Source: Oceanobacillus sp. HTM 045
GTDB taxonomy: Bacteria > Pseudomonadota > Alphaproteobacteria > Rhodobacterales > Rhodobacteraceae
DNA: 64,000 bases
Reading direction: 5' to 3'
Assembly: GCA_009733745.1 (NCBI GenBank)
Contig: WNWL01000003.1
Span: forward strand, 682,001 to 746,000
In this document: positions 46,060 through 55,067 of the stretch, piece after piece
Layout of the letters: each line of letters begins with the position of its first letter
Numbering within the stretch: the first letter of the stretch is position 1
The notes under the pieces: generated by a model
What the model saw: the letters and a program-made list of their open reading frames with translations, nothing else
What the model was told of the DNA's origin: nothing
Databases searched by the model: none
Program-made: the position numbers and the translations under genes

Positions 46060-46968
46060 TTAGTCTGCCTTGCGCTTGATCGGGGCCCAGAGCTTCTTGT
46101 TGGTGTAGTAGAGCAGCACCGCGAGGATCACGAGCATCAGGATGTTGCGCAGGCCCGCCTGCTTGCGCTCCACCATGGTCGGCTCGGCGGCCCACATCAG
46201 GAAGGCCGAGACGTCCTTGGCGAGCTGCTCGGTGGTCGGCTCGGGGATATGCGCGCCGTGGCCGCCACCGCCGCCGCCCTCGCCGCCGTGACCGGCTGCG
46301 GCACCCTCGCCTTCGCCCTCACCCTCCCCTTCCGGCTCGTAGGGCGAACCGTCGGCGTTGAACAGGGTGTACTCGACATAGCCGTCGCCGATCGGCGGGG
46401 CCATCGAGATAAGCCCGCCGGGGAAGGCGGAGTTCTCGTAGAGCACCGCGCCGGCCATCTCGACCTCCTCGCCGGTGTAGCCGGTGAGCAGCGACGTGAT
46501 GTACTCCGGCCCGCCGGTGCCGCGCAGGAACTGGTTGACGCCCAGCCCCAGCGGCCCGTGGAACCCGGCGCGGGCCTTGGCCATCAGGCTGAGGTCCGGC
46601 GCGCCGGCCGCGGTGTTCGCGGGGAAGCGGTCCGAGTCCTTGCACGCGCGGGTCTCGCCCGGCTCCAGCTCCGGATCGGTGCACTGGAAGTCCGCCGCGA
46701 TCGCCTTCACCTGGGCGTCCGGGAAACCCGGGCCGTCGGCGTTGCCGAGCGCGCGGAACGACAGGTACTTCAGCCCGTGGCAGCCCGAGCAGATCTCCTT
46801 GAAGACCTGGAAGCCGCGCTGGAGCTGCAGCCGGTCGAAGGTGCCGAACGGACCCTCGAAGCTGAACGAGTAGTCCTCGACATGGCCCTCGCCGCCGGCG
46901 GCGTGAAGGGTGCCCGGCATCGCCGCGATTGCGGCGACCGCGAGGGCGGGAAGGATGCGTCTGGTCAT
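46060..46968 (-). CDS. petC: Cytochrome c1 with low-complexity insertion
   Basis: A 302-residue cytochrome c1 of the bc1 complex. Signal peptide to about residue 23; haem-binding C-S-G-C-H at 60-64; axial Met189 in I-S-M-A-P-P-I; C-terminal membrane anchor at about 274-290 (I-L-M-L-V-I-L-A-V-L-L). Residues 211-244 are an insertion of E-P-E-G-E-G-E-G repeats followed by G-H-G-G-E-G-G-G-G-G-G-H-G, absent from the Rhodobacter c1 I remember. The second ATG (46968) behind GGGGGAGGAG is preferred as start over the one 24 bases upstream. Last gene of petABC, 20 bp after petB. Confidence 0.95.
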   Translation of the reverse strand: MTRRILPALAVAAIAAMPGTLHAAGGEGHVEDYSFSFEGPFGTFDRLQLQRGFQVFKEICSGCHGLKYLSFRALGNADGPGFPDAQVKAIAADFQCTDPELEPGETRACKDSDRFPANTAAGAPDLSLMAKARAGFHGPLGLGVNQFLRGTGGPEYITSLLTGYTGEEVEMAGAVLYENSAFPGGLISMAPPIGDGYVEYTLFNADGSPYEPEGEGEGEGEGAAAGHGGEGGGGGGHGAHIPEPTTEQLAKDVSAFLMWAAEPTMVERKQAGLRNILMLVILAVLLYYTNKKLWAPIKRKAD

Positions 46969-46988
46969 CTTCTTACTCCTCCCCCTGG

Positions 46989-48299
46989 TCATTCCGCCGG
47001 GGTCTCTGCCGCCTTGGGCGGGTAATGGGCGTCGAAATCGGCCTCGATGGTCTCGGGCTGCGGCTTCGGCTTCTCGATCACGCCCAGCAGCGGCAGGATC
47101 ACCAGGAAGTAGATGAACCAGTACGCCGTGCCGATCAGCGAGATCGTCGAGTAGGGCGGCTCCGCCGGCATGGCGCCGCACCACATCAGCACGAAGAAGT
47201 CGACCACCAGCAGCCAGAAGTACCACTTGAACTGCGGCCGGTAGCGGCCCGAGCGGACCCGGCTGGTGTCCAGCCAGGGCGCCAGCGCCATGATCGCGAT
47301 CGCGCCGAACATCGCCAGCACGCCGCCGAGCTTGCCGTCGATCGGCAGGATCATGATCAGCCACACGTCGTCGGTGATCGACCGCAGGATCGCGTAGAAC
47401 GGCAGGAAGTACCACTCGGGCACGATATGCGCCGGCGTCGAGAGCGGGTTTGCCTCGATGTAGTTGTCCGGGTGGCCGAGGAAGTTCGGCATCCAGAACA
47501 CCATCACCGCGAAGAAGATCAGGATCACGGCGAGCGCGAACAGGTCCTTGATGACGTAGTAGGGCCAGAACGGAACGGTGTCCTTCTTGGCGGTCGCGAT
47601 GTCGTCGCGCCGCACCTCGACACCGGTCGGGTTGTTGTTGCCCGTGGTGTGGAAGGCCCAGATGTGCACCACCACCAGCGCCGCGATCACGAAGGGCAGC
47701 AGGTAGTGCAGCGAGAAGAACCGGTTCAGCGTCGGGTTGTCGACCGCGAACCCGCCCCAGAGCCACTCGACGATCGGGTCGCCGATCAGCGGGATGGCCG
47801 AGAACAGGTTGGTGATCACCGTGGCGCCCCAGAACGACATCTGGCCCCAGGGCAGCACATAGCCCATGAACGCCGTCGCCATCATCGCCAGGTAGATCAG
47901 GATGCCGATGATCCAGGTGATCTCGCGCGGCGCCTTGTAGGAGCCGTAGTAGAGCCCGCGGAAGATGTGGAAGTAGACCGCGATGAAGAACAGCGACGCG
48001 CCGTTGGCGTGCATGTAGCGCAGGAGCCAGCCGCCGTTCACGTCGCGCATGATGTGCTCGACGGAGGCGAATGCCAGGTCCACATGCGGGGTGTAGTGCA
48101 TCACCAGCACGATGCCGGTGGCGATCTGGATCACGAGGCAGACCGTCAGCACGATCCCCCAGATCCACATCCAGTTCAGGTTCTTCGGAGTCGGGATCAT
48201 CAACGTGTCGTAGACGATCGAGACCACCGGGAGCCGGGTGTGCAGCCACTTCTCGAAGCGTGACTTCGGCTCGTAATGCTCGTGCGGAATGCCGGCCAT
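46989..48299 (-). CDS. petB: Cytochrome b of the bc1 complex
   Basis: A 436-residue integral membrane subunit with eight helices and two b haems. Haem-ligand histidines are in helix B (M-H-Y-T-P-H and R-Y-M-H-A-N-G-A-S region) and helix D (S-L-H-Y-L-L-P and V-V-V-H-I-W-A-F-H). The quinol-site P-E-W-Y motif ([15 protein letters not shown]) is intact. Start ATG 48299; a longer open frame upstream only overlaps petA out of frame. Ten bases separate it from petA. Confidence 0.97.
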   Translation of the reverse strand: MAGIPHEHYEPKSRFEKWLHTRLPVVSIVYDTLMIPTPKNLNWMWIWGIVLTVCLVIQIATGIVLVMHYTPHVDLAFASVEHIMRDVNGGWLLRYMHANGASLFFIAVYFHIFRGLYYGSYKAPREITWIIGILIYLAMMATAFMGYVLPWGQMSFWGATVITNLFSAIPLIGDPIVEWLWGGFAVDNPTLNRFFSLHYLLPFVIAALVVVHIWAFHTTGNNNPTGVEVRRDDIATAKKDTVPFWPYYVIKDLFALAVILIFFAVMVFWMPNFLGHPDNYIEANPLSTPAHIVPEWYFLPFYAILRSITDDVWLIMILPIDGKLGGVLAMFGAIAIMALAPWLDTSRVRSGRYRPQFKWYFWLLVVDFFVLMWCGAMPAEPPYSTISLIGTAYWFIYFLVILPLLGVIEKPKPQPETIEADFDAHYPPKAAETPAE

Positions 48300-48309
48300 G
48301 CTCGCCCCC

Positions 48310-48876
48310 TCAGCCCAGCTTGATGGTCGTGTCGTCGAGGAACACCGCCGTCGGGATGGGCAGGTTCTTCGGCGCCGGGCCGACGCGGATACGGCCCGAG
48401 GTGTCGTAGTGCGATCCGTGGCAGGGGCAGAACCAGCCGCCGAAGTCGCCCGCGCCGTCACCGAGCGGCACGCAGCCGAGATGGGTGCAGACGCCCATCA
48501 TCACCAGCCAGCGGCCTTCCTCGTCCAGCGTGCGGTTCTCGTCCGCGGCGGTGGCGTCGGCGGGCGCGTTGGCGTTCTCGGCCCCCTTGTCCTTCAGGTC
48601 GCCCAGCTCGACCGCGCGCGCCGCCTCGATCTCCGCGTCGGTGCGGTGGCGGATGAAGACCGGCTTGCCGCGCCACTTGACGGTGAGCTGCGTGCCCGGC
48701 TCGACGCCGGAGATGTCGACCTCGATCGAGGCCAGCGCCAGCACGTCGGCGCTCGGGTTCATCTGGTCGATCAGCGGCCAGACGGCCGCGCCGGCCACGA
48801 CCGCGCCGGTCGCACCGGTCGCGATGTACAGAAAGTCGCGGCGGGTTTCGTCCCCATGCCCCTCTGCATGTGCCAC
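48310..48876 (-). CDS. petA: Rieske iron-sulphur subunit of the bc1 complex
   Basis: A 188-residue subunit carrying the 2Fe-2S cluster: C-T-H-L-G-C at 130-135 and C-P-C-H-G-S-H at 150-156. A Tat signal-anchor begins T-R-R-D-F-L-Y. GTG 48876 is preferred as start because it lies eight bases after AAGGAG and aligns with the Rhodobacter N-terminus M-S-H-A-E; the upstream GTG at 48885 would overlap that ribosome binding site. First gene of petABC. The promoter must lie in the 302-bp region before the divergent gene at 49179. Confidence 0.96.
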   Translation of the reverse strand: MAHAEGHGDETRRDFLYIATGATGAVVAGAAVWPLIDQMNPSADVLALASIEVDISGVEPGTQLTVKWRGKPVFIRHRTDAEIEAARAVELGDLKDKGAENANAPADATAADENRTLDEEGRWLVMMGVCTHLGCVPLGDGAGDFGGWFCPCHGSHYDTSGRIRVGPAPKNLPIPTAVFLDDTTIKLG

Positions 48877-49178
48877 GTCGGTCACTCCTTAGTTGCCTGC
48901 CGGCCAAACCGGGACGCGCGAGTCGCACGCTACCAGCGCGCGCCCTGCGATGCCCGGCAATACCCCGCTCGCTCTAGCGTATCAACAACCGAACGGTCCA
49001 GCGGACAACGCGCCGCAGAAATTGCCATCCTGCGCCGTGGGAACCACACTTCCGCGAACCACGCCCCCGCGCCGTGGTCCGGGGGCAATCACATACGGGC
49101 GGAGTGGCTGTCCTGTCCGTTGCGCGCAGGAACCTTCCGGGGCATTGAGGGGCAGGACCACCAGGCCGGGAGCCCCCA
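48877..49178. other. Divergent promoter region of petABC and the 49179 gene
   Basis: A 302-bp non-coding stretch between two divergent starts. It must hold the petABC promoter, but no hexamer pair is clear enough to mark. GGGAG six bases before 49179 is the ribosome binding site of the plus-strand gene. I see no repeat or RNA here. Confidence 0.4.
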
Positions 49179-49709
49179 ATGTTCCACAAGATGTTCCGCA
49201 AGATGTATCGAGCAATGTCCCGTGCGGCCCTCGCGGCGCTGGCCCTCGCGCCCGTCGCCGCCGCCCCGGCAGCGGCGGGGACGGAGGATGCCTTCATGCG
49301 CGCCTCCGCCGCCGAGCAGCGCATCATCGCCTGCCTCGCCGAGTACCCGGCGGCATCGCCGGACATCTACACCCCCGCCGCCGCCTGCCTCTTTGCCGGC
49401 GAGGAGGAATGCCGCGCCGCCCATTCCGGCCCGGACGCCGAGCTGGAATGCGCGCTGGCGGTCAACCAGGCATGGCTCACCCGGATGGACCACTGGGGCG
49501 GCCAGCTCGCCGCCGGCGGCCGGCTCGACTGGGCCGCCTACGAGGCGATGGCCACGACCGCGCTGAACGAGACCGACATGCACTGCAACGTCATGCTCGG
49601 CGGCCGCGACGACGACGCCGCGCTGATGATGCGCCTCGGCTGCCAGACCGCCGGCACCGCCCGCATCGCCACCTACCTCCGCTTCCTCGCGGAGACGTGG
49701 AAGCGGTAG
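49179..49709 (+). CDS. Secreted Cys-containing hypothetical protein
   Basis: A 176-residue exported protein with an N-terminal signal (basic start, Ala-rich core, cleavage after P-A-A-A-G) and six or so Cys in the mature part (I-I-A-C-L, A-A-C-L-F, E-E-C-R, L-E-C-A, M-H-C-N, L-G-C-Q). Cys spacing, size and the conserved-looking C-L-A-x-N-Q-A-W segment recall DUF1311/LprI-type lysozyme-inhibitor-like proteins, but this is a weak resemblance. Other in-frame ATGs at residues 5, 9 and 13 could be the start. Convergent with the ABC exporter genes. Confidence 0.6.
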   Translation: MFHKMFRKMYRAMSRAALAALALAPVAAAPAAAGTEDAFMRASAAEQRIIACLAEYPAASPDIYTPAAACLFAGEEECRAAHSGPDAELECALAVNQAWLTRMDHWGGQLAAGGRLDWAAYEAMATTALNETDMHCNVMLGGRDDDAALMMRLGCQTAGTARIATYLRFLAETWKR

Positions 49710-49786
49710 AGGGCGGGACAGGGCGCTATCCCGGCGTCGCATTTCAGGCGAGCACGCCGGCCAACCCTCTCGCCCGGCCTCAAGCC

Positions 49787-49918
49787 GGGCGGCGCCCGAC
49801 CCTCCCCCCGGGAGGGCGCTCGTTGGATGGGTCAAGCCGTTCAAATGTCGATGCTTTTGGGTGCGAAGGCCGGTAGCCCAACTGTAGCAACGCGCCCACC
49901 CAGGGTCGGGCGCCGCCC
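49787..49918. repeat. Inverted-repeat element between convergent genes, possibly related to the dispersed repeat
   Basis: A perfect 17-bp inverted repeat (GGGCGGCGCCCGACCCT at 49787-49803 and its complement at 49902-49918) encloses about 98 bp with lower GC. It lies between a plus-strand gene and a minus-strand ABC gene. The right arm region GCGCCCACCCAGGGTCGGGC resembles CGCCCGCCCAGGGCCGGACG of the dispersed repeat, so it may be a diverged or sister element. Confidence 0.55.
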
Positions 49919-49957
49919 TTCTCTCCGACCTTGGGGGCCGCCAGCATCCGCCAGACC

Positions 49958-51829
49958 CTACTCCGCCGCCTGCGACTCCGCATCGGCCGGGTCCGAGGCG
50001 ATGAAGCCGCCGGACTGGCGCTCCCAGAACCCGGCATAGAGCCCGCCGGCCTCCAGCAGCTCGGCATGGCTGCCCTGTTCGGCGACCCGGCCGGCTTCCA
50101 TCACGATGATCCGGTCCATCGCCGCGATGGTGGAGAGCCGGTGCGCGATGGCGATCACCGTCTTGCCGCGCATCAGCCGGGCCAGCGCCGCCTGCACCGC
50201 CGCCTCGGTCTCGCTGTCGAGCGCCGAGGTCGCCTCGTCCAGCGCCAGAATCGGCGCGTCCTTCAGGATGGCGCGGGCCAGCGCGATGCGCTGGCGCTGC
50301 CCGCCGGAGAGCTTCACTCCCCGCTCGCCGAGATGGGCGGCATAGCCCTCCCGCCCGCGGATGTCGCGCAGGTCGCGGATGAAATGGTCGGCGTCGGCCT
50401 GCTTCGCCGCCTCAATCGCCGCCGCCTCGCCCGCCTCGGGGCGGCCGTAGAGGATGTTGTCGAGCGCCGAGCGGTTGAACATCGCCGTGTCCTGCGTGAC
50501 CATCGCCACCGCGCGGCGCAGCCCGTCCTGCGTCAGGTCGCGGATGTCGGTGCCGTCCAGCGTGATCCGCCCGTCTTCCACGTCGCGCAGCCTGAGCAGC
50601 AGCGCCAGCGCGGTGGACTTGCCCGCGCCCGAACGCCCGACCAGCGCGACCTTCTCGCCCGGCGCGATCTCCAGCGAGAAGCGGTCGAGCCCGCCGCCTT
50701 CCTCCCGGCCGTACTGGTAGGTCACGTCCTCGAACCGGATCCGCCCCTCGACCCTGCCGGGGTCGCGCGCGCCGGGCCGGTCCACCAGCCCGTGCGGCGG
50801 CGAGAGGGTGCGCATCCCGTCCTCCGCCGTGCCGATATTGGCGAAGATCCCCATCGCCGTGAACGAGATCCAGCCCGACATCTGCGCCAGCCGGGTGGAG
50901 ATCAGCCCGGCCATCGCGATCAGCCCCGGCCCGGCATGGCCGGCGCTCCAGAGCCAGAGGGCGAGGCCGATCATCGTCGCCGGCAGCAGCCCCGACAGCG
51001 CGCCGAGCAGCGAGCGGAAGCCCCAGACGATCCGACCTCGCGCCAGCGCCGCCTCGCGGAACCGGCCGAGCGCACCGCGCGCCGCCTCCACCTCGCGGCC
51101 CGCATGGGCGAACAGCTTCACCGTCTGGATGTTGGTGAAACTGTCCACCAGTTGCCCCGACAGCGCCGCCGCCGCCTCGGCCCGCGCCCGCGACCGCCTG
51201 CGGATGCGCGGCAGGAAATGCAGCACGATCCAGGCGTAGACGGCGAACCACACCGCCAGCACCAGCGCGAGGCGCCAGTCCACCGCGGTCAGCAGCACCG
51301 CTGCGCCGATCAGCGTGGCGATGCCGTAGGCGATGGCGTTCATGAACTCGGCCAGCGCGTTCGACACCGCGTCCGACGTCTGGGTCTGCTTCTGCGCGAT
51401 CCGCCCGGCGAAATCGTCCTCGAAGAAGCCCATGCTCTGGCCCAGCGTGTGCCGGTGCAGCCGCCAGACCGAAAGGTGGTAGATGCCCGGCCCCACGGTG
51501 AGCGACACCAGCCCCGTCGCCGCGATCATCAGCACCGGGCGGGCGAGGATGAAGAAGGCCGCAGCCCCCGCCAGCGCCGGCCAGTTGTCGCCGAGATAGG
51601 CCGCCGGGTCGGCCGAGGCGGCGGTCTCGTCGACCAGCCAGCCGACGATCCACGCCGCCGCCGCCTCCGCCGCGCCGAGCAGCAGCGAGACGATGCCCAG
51701 CAGCCAGACCGGCCCCCACGCGCCCGCCATCAGCCAGCGCAGGAAGGCGCCGAAGCTGCGCGGCGGCGGCCCGTCCGCATCGGCATAGGGGTCGGTGAGC
51801 TCCTCGAACCAGCGCGCGAACCGCCTCAT
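49958..51829 (-). CDS. ABC exporter, fused permease-ATPase (second of a pair)
   Basis: A 623-residue half-transporter of the MsbA/MDR type. The first 330 residues are the six-helix membrane domain; the rest is the ATPase with Walker A L-V-G-R-S-G-A-G-K-S-T, signature L-S-G-G-Q-R-Q-R and Walker B I-L-A-L-D-E-A-T-S-A-L-D. Start ATG 51829 overlaps the stop of the preceding ABC gene by four bases. A longer open frame upstream lies inside that gene and is rejected. The pair probably forms a heterodimer. Substrate unknown. Confidence 0.92.
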   Translation of the reverse strand: MRRFARWFEELTDPYADADGPPPRSFGAFLRWLMAGAWGPVWLLGIVSLLLGAAEAAAAWIVGWLVDETAASADPAAYLGDNWPALAGAAAFFILARPVLMIAATGLVSLTVGPGIYHLSVWRLHRHTLGQSMGFFEDDFAGRIAQKQTQTSDAVSNALAEFMNAIAYGIATLIGAAVLLTAVDWRLALVLAVWFAVYAWIVLHFLPRIRRRSRARAEAAAALSGQLVDSFTNIQTVKLFAHAGREVEAARGALGRFREAALARGRIVWGFRSLLGALSGLLPATMIGLALWLWSAGHAGPGLIAMAGLISTRLAQMSGWISFTAMGIFANIGTAEDGMRTLSPPHGLVDRPGARDPGRVEGRIRFEDVTYQYGREEGGGLDRFSLEIAPGEKVALVGRSGAGKSTALALLLRLRDVEDGRITLDGTDIRDLTQDGLRRAVAMVTQDTAMFNRSALDNILYGRPEAGEAAAIEAAKQADADHFIRDLRDIRGREGYAAHLGERGVKLSGGQRQRIALARAILKDAPILALDEATSALDSETEAAVQAALARLMRGKTVIAIAHRLSTIAAMDRIIVMEAGRVAEQGSHAELLEAGGLYAGFWERQSGGFIASDPADAESQAAE

Positions 51830-53712
51830 TCCGCCGCCTCGCCGGGCAGGCCGGCGCCGCCCCCGGTCGCGTCCGCTTCCGCGTCGCGGGCGATGAACCC
51901 GCCCGACTGCCGCGCCCAGAGCCGGGCGTAGAGCCCGCCGCGCTCCAGCAGCACCTCGTGCGGGCCGTCCTCGACCACGCGGCCCTCGTCCAGCACCACG
52001 ATCCGGTCCATCCGCGCGATGGTCGAGAGCCGGTGGGCGATGGCGATCACCGTGCGGCCCTCCATCAGCCCGTAAAGCTCCTCCTGGATCTCCGCCTCGA
52101 CCTCCGAATCGAGCGCCGAGGTCGCCTCGTCGAGGATCAGGATCGGCGCGTCCTTCAGCACCGCGCGGGCCAGCGCGATCCGCTGGCGCTGCCCGCCCGA
52201 GAGGCGCACGCCCCGCTCGCCGACCAGCGCGTCGTAGCCCGCGCGCCCGCCGGGGTCGCGCAGGGCCTCGATGAATGCATGTGCATGCACCTTCTTCGCC
52301 GCCGCGACCATCTCCGCCTCGCTGGCGTCGGGCCGCCCGTAGAGGATGTTGTCGCGGATCGAGCGGTGCAGCAGCGAGGTGTCCTGCGTGACCATCGAGA
52401 TCTTCTCGCGCACGCTCTCCTGCGCCAGCCCGGCGAGGTCCTGCCCGTCGATCAGCACCCGGCCGTCCTCCGGCGCGTAGAACCGCAGCGCCAGGTTCAC
52501 CAGCGTCGACTTGCCCGCGCCGGACCGGCCGACCAGGCCCACCTTCTCGCCGCCTGCCACGGTGAAGGAGACGTCCTGCACGCCCCCCGCGCCGCGCCCG
52601 TAATGGTGGCTGACCCGCTCGAACCGGATCTCGCCCGTCTCCAGCCGCAGCGGCGCGGCGCCGGCCCGGTCCTGCATCTCCAGCGGCTTGGAGATCGTCG
52701 CCATGCCCTCCTGCACCGTGCCGATGTTCTGGAACAGGGTGGAGAGCGTCCACATGATCCAGTCGGCCATGCCGTTGAGCCGCAGCACCAGCGCCGCCGC
52801 CGCGGCGATCGCGCCCACCGTCACCGCACCCGCGCTCCAGAGCCAGACCGCGTAGCCGATCACCGAGCCGATCAGGAACGCGCCCAGCGCCGTCTGCGCG
52901 ATGGTCAGCAGCGAGAACAGCCGCGTCTGCCGCGCGAAGGCGGCGCGGAAGTCTTCCAGCGCGTCGCGGGCATAATCCGCCTCGCGGTCGGCATGGGCGA
53001 ACAGCTTCACCGTCTGGATGTTGGTGTAGCTGTCGACGATCCGGCCCGCGAGGGTCGAGCGCGCCTCCGCCACCTCCATCCCGCGCCGCGCGGTGCGCGG
53101 CAGGAAGTACCAGGCGATGGCCGCGAAGCCCGCGATCCAGAGCCCGAGCGGCAGCAACAGGCGCGGGTCGTTGTTGGCCAGCACCGCGGCGGTGCCGATC
53201 ACGTAGATCATCGCGAACCAGAGCGCGTCGAGCAGCTGGAACACCGAATCGTTGATCGCCGGGGCGAGCTGGATCTGCTTGTTGGCGATCCGCCCCGCGA
53301 AGTCGTCGGTGAAGAAGGAGAGCGACTGGCGCAGCATCCGCCGGTGCGTCCGCCAGCGGATCAGCGCCCCCATCGGCGCGAAATAGCCCTGGCTCATCAT
53401 CACCGTGTGCACGATCCGGATCAGCGGCAGCAGGATCAGCGCGATGGCGATCATCAATCCCAGCTCGGAGCCGAAATCGTCCCAGAGCCGCCCCGGCTCC
53501 GCCGCTGTGAGGATGTCCACGAGCTGCGACGCGAAGCCGATCAGCGCCGCCTCGCCCAGCGCCCCGAGCAGCCCCAGCACCATCGCCGCGGCGATCAGGC
53601 CGCGGGCCGGGCGCAGGTAGTGGAGCACGAAGGGCAACAGGCGGCGCGGCACCTCGGCACGCTCGTCATGCGGCTGGTAGGGGTCGATCAGGTTCTCGAA
53701 ATACCGGAACAT
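51826..53712 (-). CDS. ABC exporter, fused permease-ATPase (first of a pair)
   Basis: A 628-residue half-transporter with the same layout as its downstream partner. Walker A is L-V-G-R-S-G-A-G-K-S-T, the signature is L-S-G-G-Q-R-Q-R, and Walker B is I-L-I-L-D-E-A-T-S-A-L-D. It opens M-F-R-Y-F-E-N-L-I-D-P-Y, closely like the third paralogue at 59418-61301 (M-F-R-N-L-T-F-R-W-F-E-R-L-N-D-P-F). Both domains retain catalytic residues, so neither half is obviously degenerate. Confidence 0.92.
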   Translation of the reverse strand: MFRYFENLIDPYQPHDERAEVPRRLLPFVLHYLRPARGLIAAAMVLGLLGALGEAALIGFASQLVDILTAAEPGRLWDDFGSELGLMIAIALILLPLIRIVHTVMMSQGYFAPMGALIRWRTHRRMLRQSLSFFTDDFAGRIANKQIQLAPAINDSVFQLLDALWFAMIYVIGTAAVLANNDPRLLLPLGLWIAGFAAIAWYFLPRTARRGMEVAEARSTLAGRIVDSYTNIQTVKLFAHADREADYARDALEDFRAAFARQTRLFSLLTIAQTALGAFLIGSVIGYAVWLWSAGAVTVGAIAAAAALVLRLNGMADWIMWTLSTLFQNIGTVQEGMATISKPLEMQDRAGAAPLRLETGEIRFERVSHHYGRGAGGVQDVSFTVAGGEKVGLVGRSGAGKSTLVNLALRFYAPEDGRVLIDGQDLAGLAQESVREKISMVTQDTSLLHRSIRDNILYGRPDASEAEMVAAAKKVHAHAFIEALRDPGGRAGYDALVGERGVRLSGGQRQRIALARAVLKDAPILILDEATSALDSEVEAEIQEELYGLMEGRTVIAIAHRLSTIARMDRIVVLDEGRVVEDGPHEVLLERGGLYARLWARQSGGFIARDAEADATGGGAGLPGEAAE

Positions 53713-54065
53713 CTCCAGACCCCCTCATCGCTGCCCGCCATACCTCGTGCATCCCGCGCCGGTTGGCAAGTCCTGACGTGAACAAAACCGGACCATGCGC
53801 CGCGCCCGCGGCCGCGCTTCTGGCAGTGTCTCACCCGCGGCGCGCGGCAGGCATGGGCGCCTGTGGCGGCGGGGCGGGCGTCTCTCCGTCGTGGAGCGGG
53901 CCGGGAAGGTGAATGTTCCGGCGACCGCGCCCCCGACGTTCCGCGATTCCCCCGCCGGCGGCAACCCGTCCCGGCGCAAGGCTCCGTCCCGTCGCCCCGG
54001 GTGCGGCATCCGGCGCGGCGCGACGCTCTGGAAATGCCACCGGGGCGATGCTAGGCAGCGCCGCC
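53713..54065. other. Divergent intergenic region, no gene seen
   Basis: There are 353 bp between the ABC pair and the AEC transporter, with very GC-rich low-complexity stretches. It should contain promoters for both directions, but no reliable -35/-10 pair or repeat-family member was found. Confidence 0.4.
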
Positions 54066-55004
54066 ATGGACCCCATCCTGACGATCCTCCTCCCCGTCTT
54101 CGCCATCGTCGCCACCGGATACCTGGCGGGGCGCGCCCGTGTGCTCGGGGCCGACGGGTCGGACGTGCTCAACCGCTTCGTCTACTGGGTCGCGCTCCCC
54201 GCGCTCCTGTTCCGCGCCATGGCGACCGCCGAGTTCGACCTCGCCGCCGCGGGCCGCTTCGCCGCCGCCTTCACGCTGGCGATCGGGATCCTGTGGCTCG
54301 CCTCGCTGCTCTGGTCCCGCGCGGTCTGGAAGCTCGGCCTGGCGGAAGGCGCGATGCACGCGCTCAACGGGGTCTACGCCAATGTCGGCTACATGGGCAT
54401 CCCGCTCGCCGCGGCGGCCTACGGGGCCGAGGCCGCGCCCTTCGCCATCACCGCCGCGCTGATCGTCGTCGGCCCGCTGATCGCCATCACCGCCGCGATG
54501 CTGGAGATCGCGGGGAAGGAGCGGGTCAGCGTGGTCACCGTCGCCGGCGGGGTGCTGACCGCGCTGGTGAAGAACCCGCTGGTGGTCTCGCCGCTGCTCG
54601 GCGTCGCCTGGGGCCAGACCGGCATCGGCCTCGCCGCGCCGATCGACACCTACCTCACGCTGACCGGCGCCGCCGCCGGGCCCTGCGCGCTCTTCGCCAT
54701 CGGCCTTTTCCTGACCAACCTGCGCCTGCGCGAGGGGCTGGGCGAGGTCTCGGCGATGACGCTCTCCAAGCTCGTGCTGCACCCGCTGGTCACCGCCGCT
54801 GTGGTGTTCTGGCTGATCCCGCTCGACCCGCTCGCCGCCAAGGTCGCGATCTTCCTCGCCGCCCTGCCGACCGGTGCGGGCAGCTTCGTGCTGGCCCAGG
54901 TCACCGGCGTGGCCGAGCTGCGCACCTCCTCGGTGATCCTGATCTCCACGGTACTCTCCATCGCCAGCGTGGCGGTGATCTTCATGGTGTTCCCGCCGGG
55001 GTGA
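54066..55004 (+). CDS. AEC-family (auxin efflux carrier-type) transporter
   Basis: A 312-residue inner-membrane protein with about ten hydrophobic helices. Start P-I-L-T-I-L-L-P-V-F-A-I-V-A-T-G-Y, then N-R-F-V-Y-W-V-A-L-P-A-L-L-F, and N-V-G-Y-M-G-I-P-L in the middle are AEC hallmarks. Bacterial members move malate, malonate or other carboxylates. ATG 54066 is chosen because it begins the first helix directly; ATG 54048 is an alternative. Convergent with the SDR gene at 55068. Confidence 0.88.
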   Translation: MDPILTILLPVFAIVATGYLAGRARVLGADGSDVLNRFVYWVALPALLFRAMATAEFDLAAAGRFAAAFTLAIGILWLASLLWSRAVWKLGLAEGAMHALNGVYANVGYMGIPLAAAAYGAEAAPFAITAALIVVGPLIAITAAMLEIAGKERVSVVTVAGGVLTALVKNPLVVSPLLGVAWGQTGIGLAAPIDTYLTLTGAAAGPCALFAIGLFLTNLRLREGLGEVSAMTLSKLVLHPLVTAAVVFWLIPLDPLAAKVAIFLAALPTGAGSFVLAQVTGVAELRTSSVILISTVLSIASVAVIFMVFPPG

Positions 55005-55067
55005 GCCGGGACTGGGTCCGGGGCGCCGGGAGGCCCCGGCCGGAACCGGGGAGCCGCCGTGGCCTCC

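Noticed and set aside
49958-52753. 931-codon frame joining the downstream ABC exporter to an upstream extension
   Set aside because: The extension lies wholly inside the first ABC gene in another frame; ATG 51829 with an ATGA overlap is the natural start.
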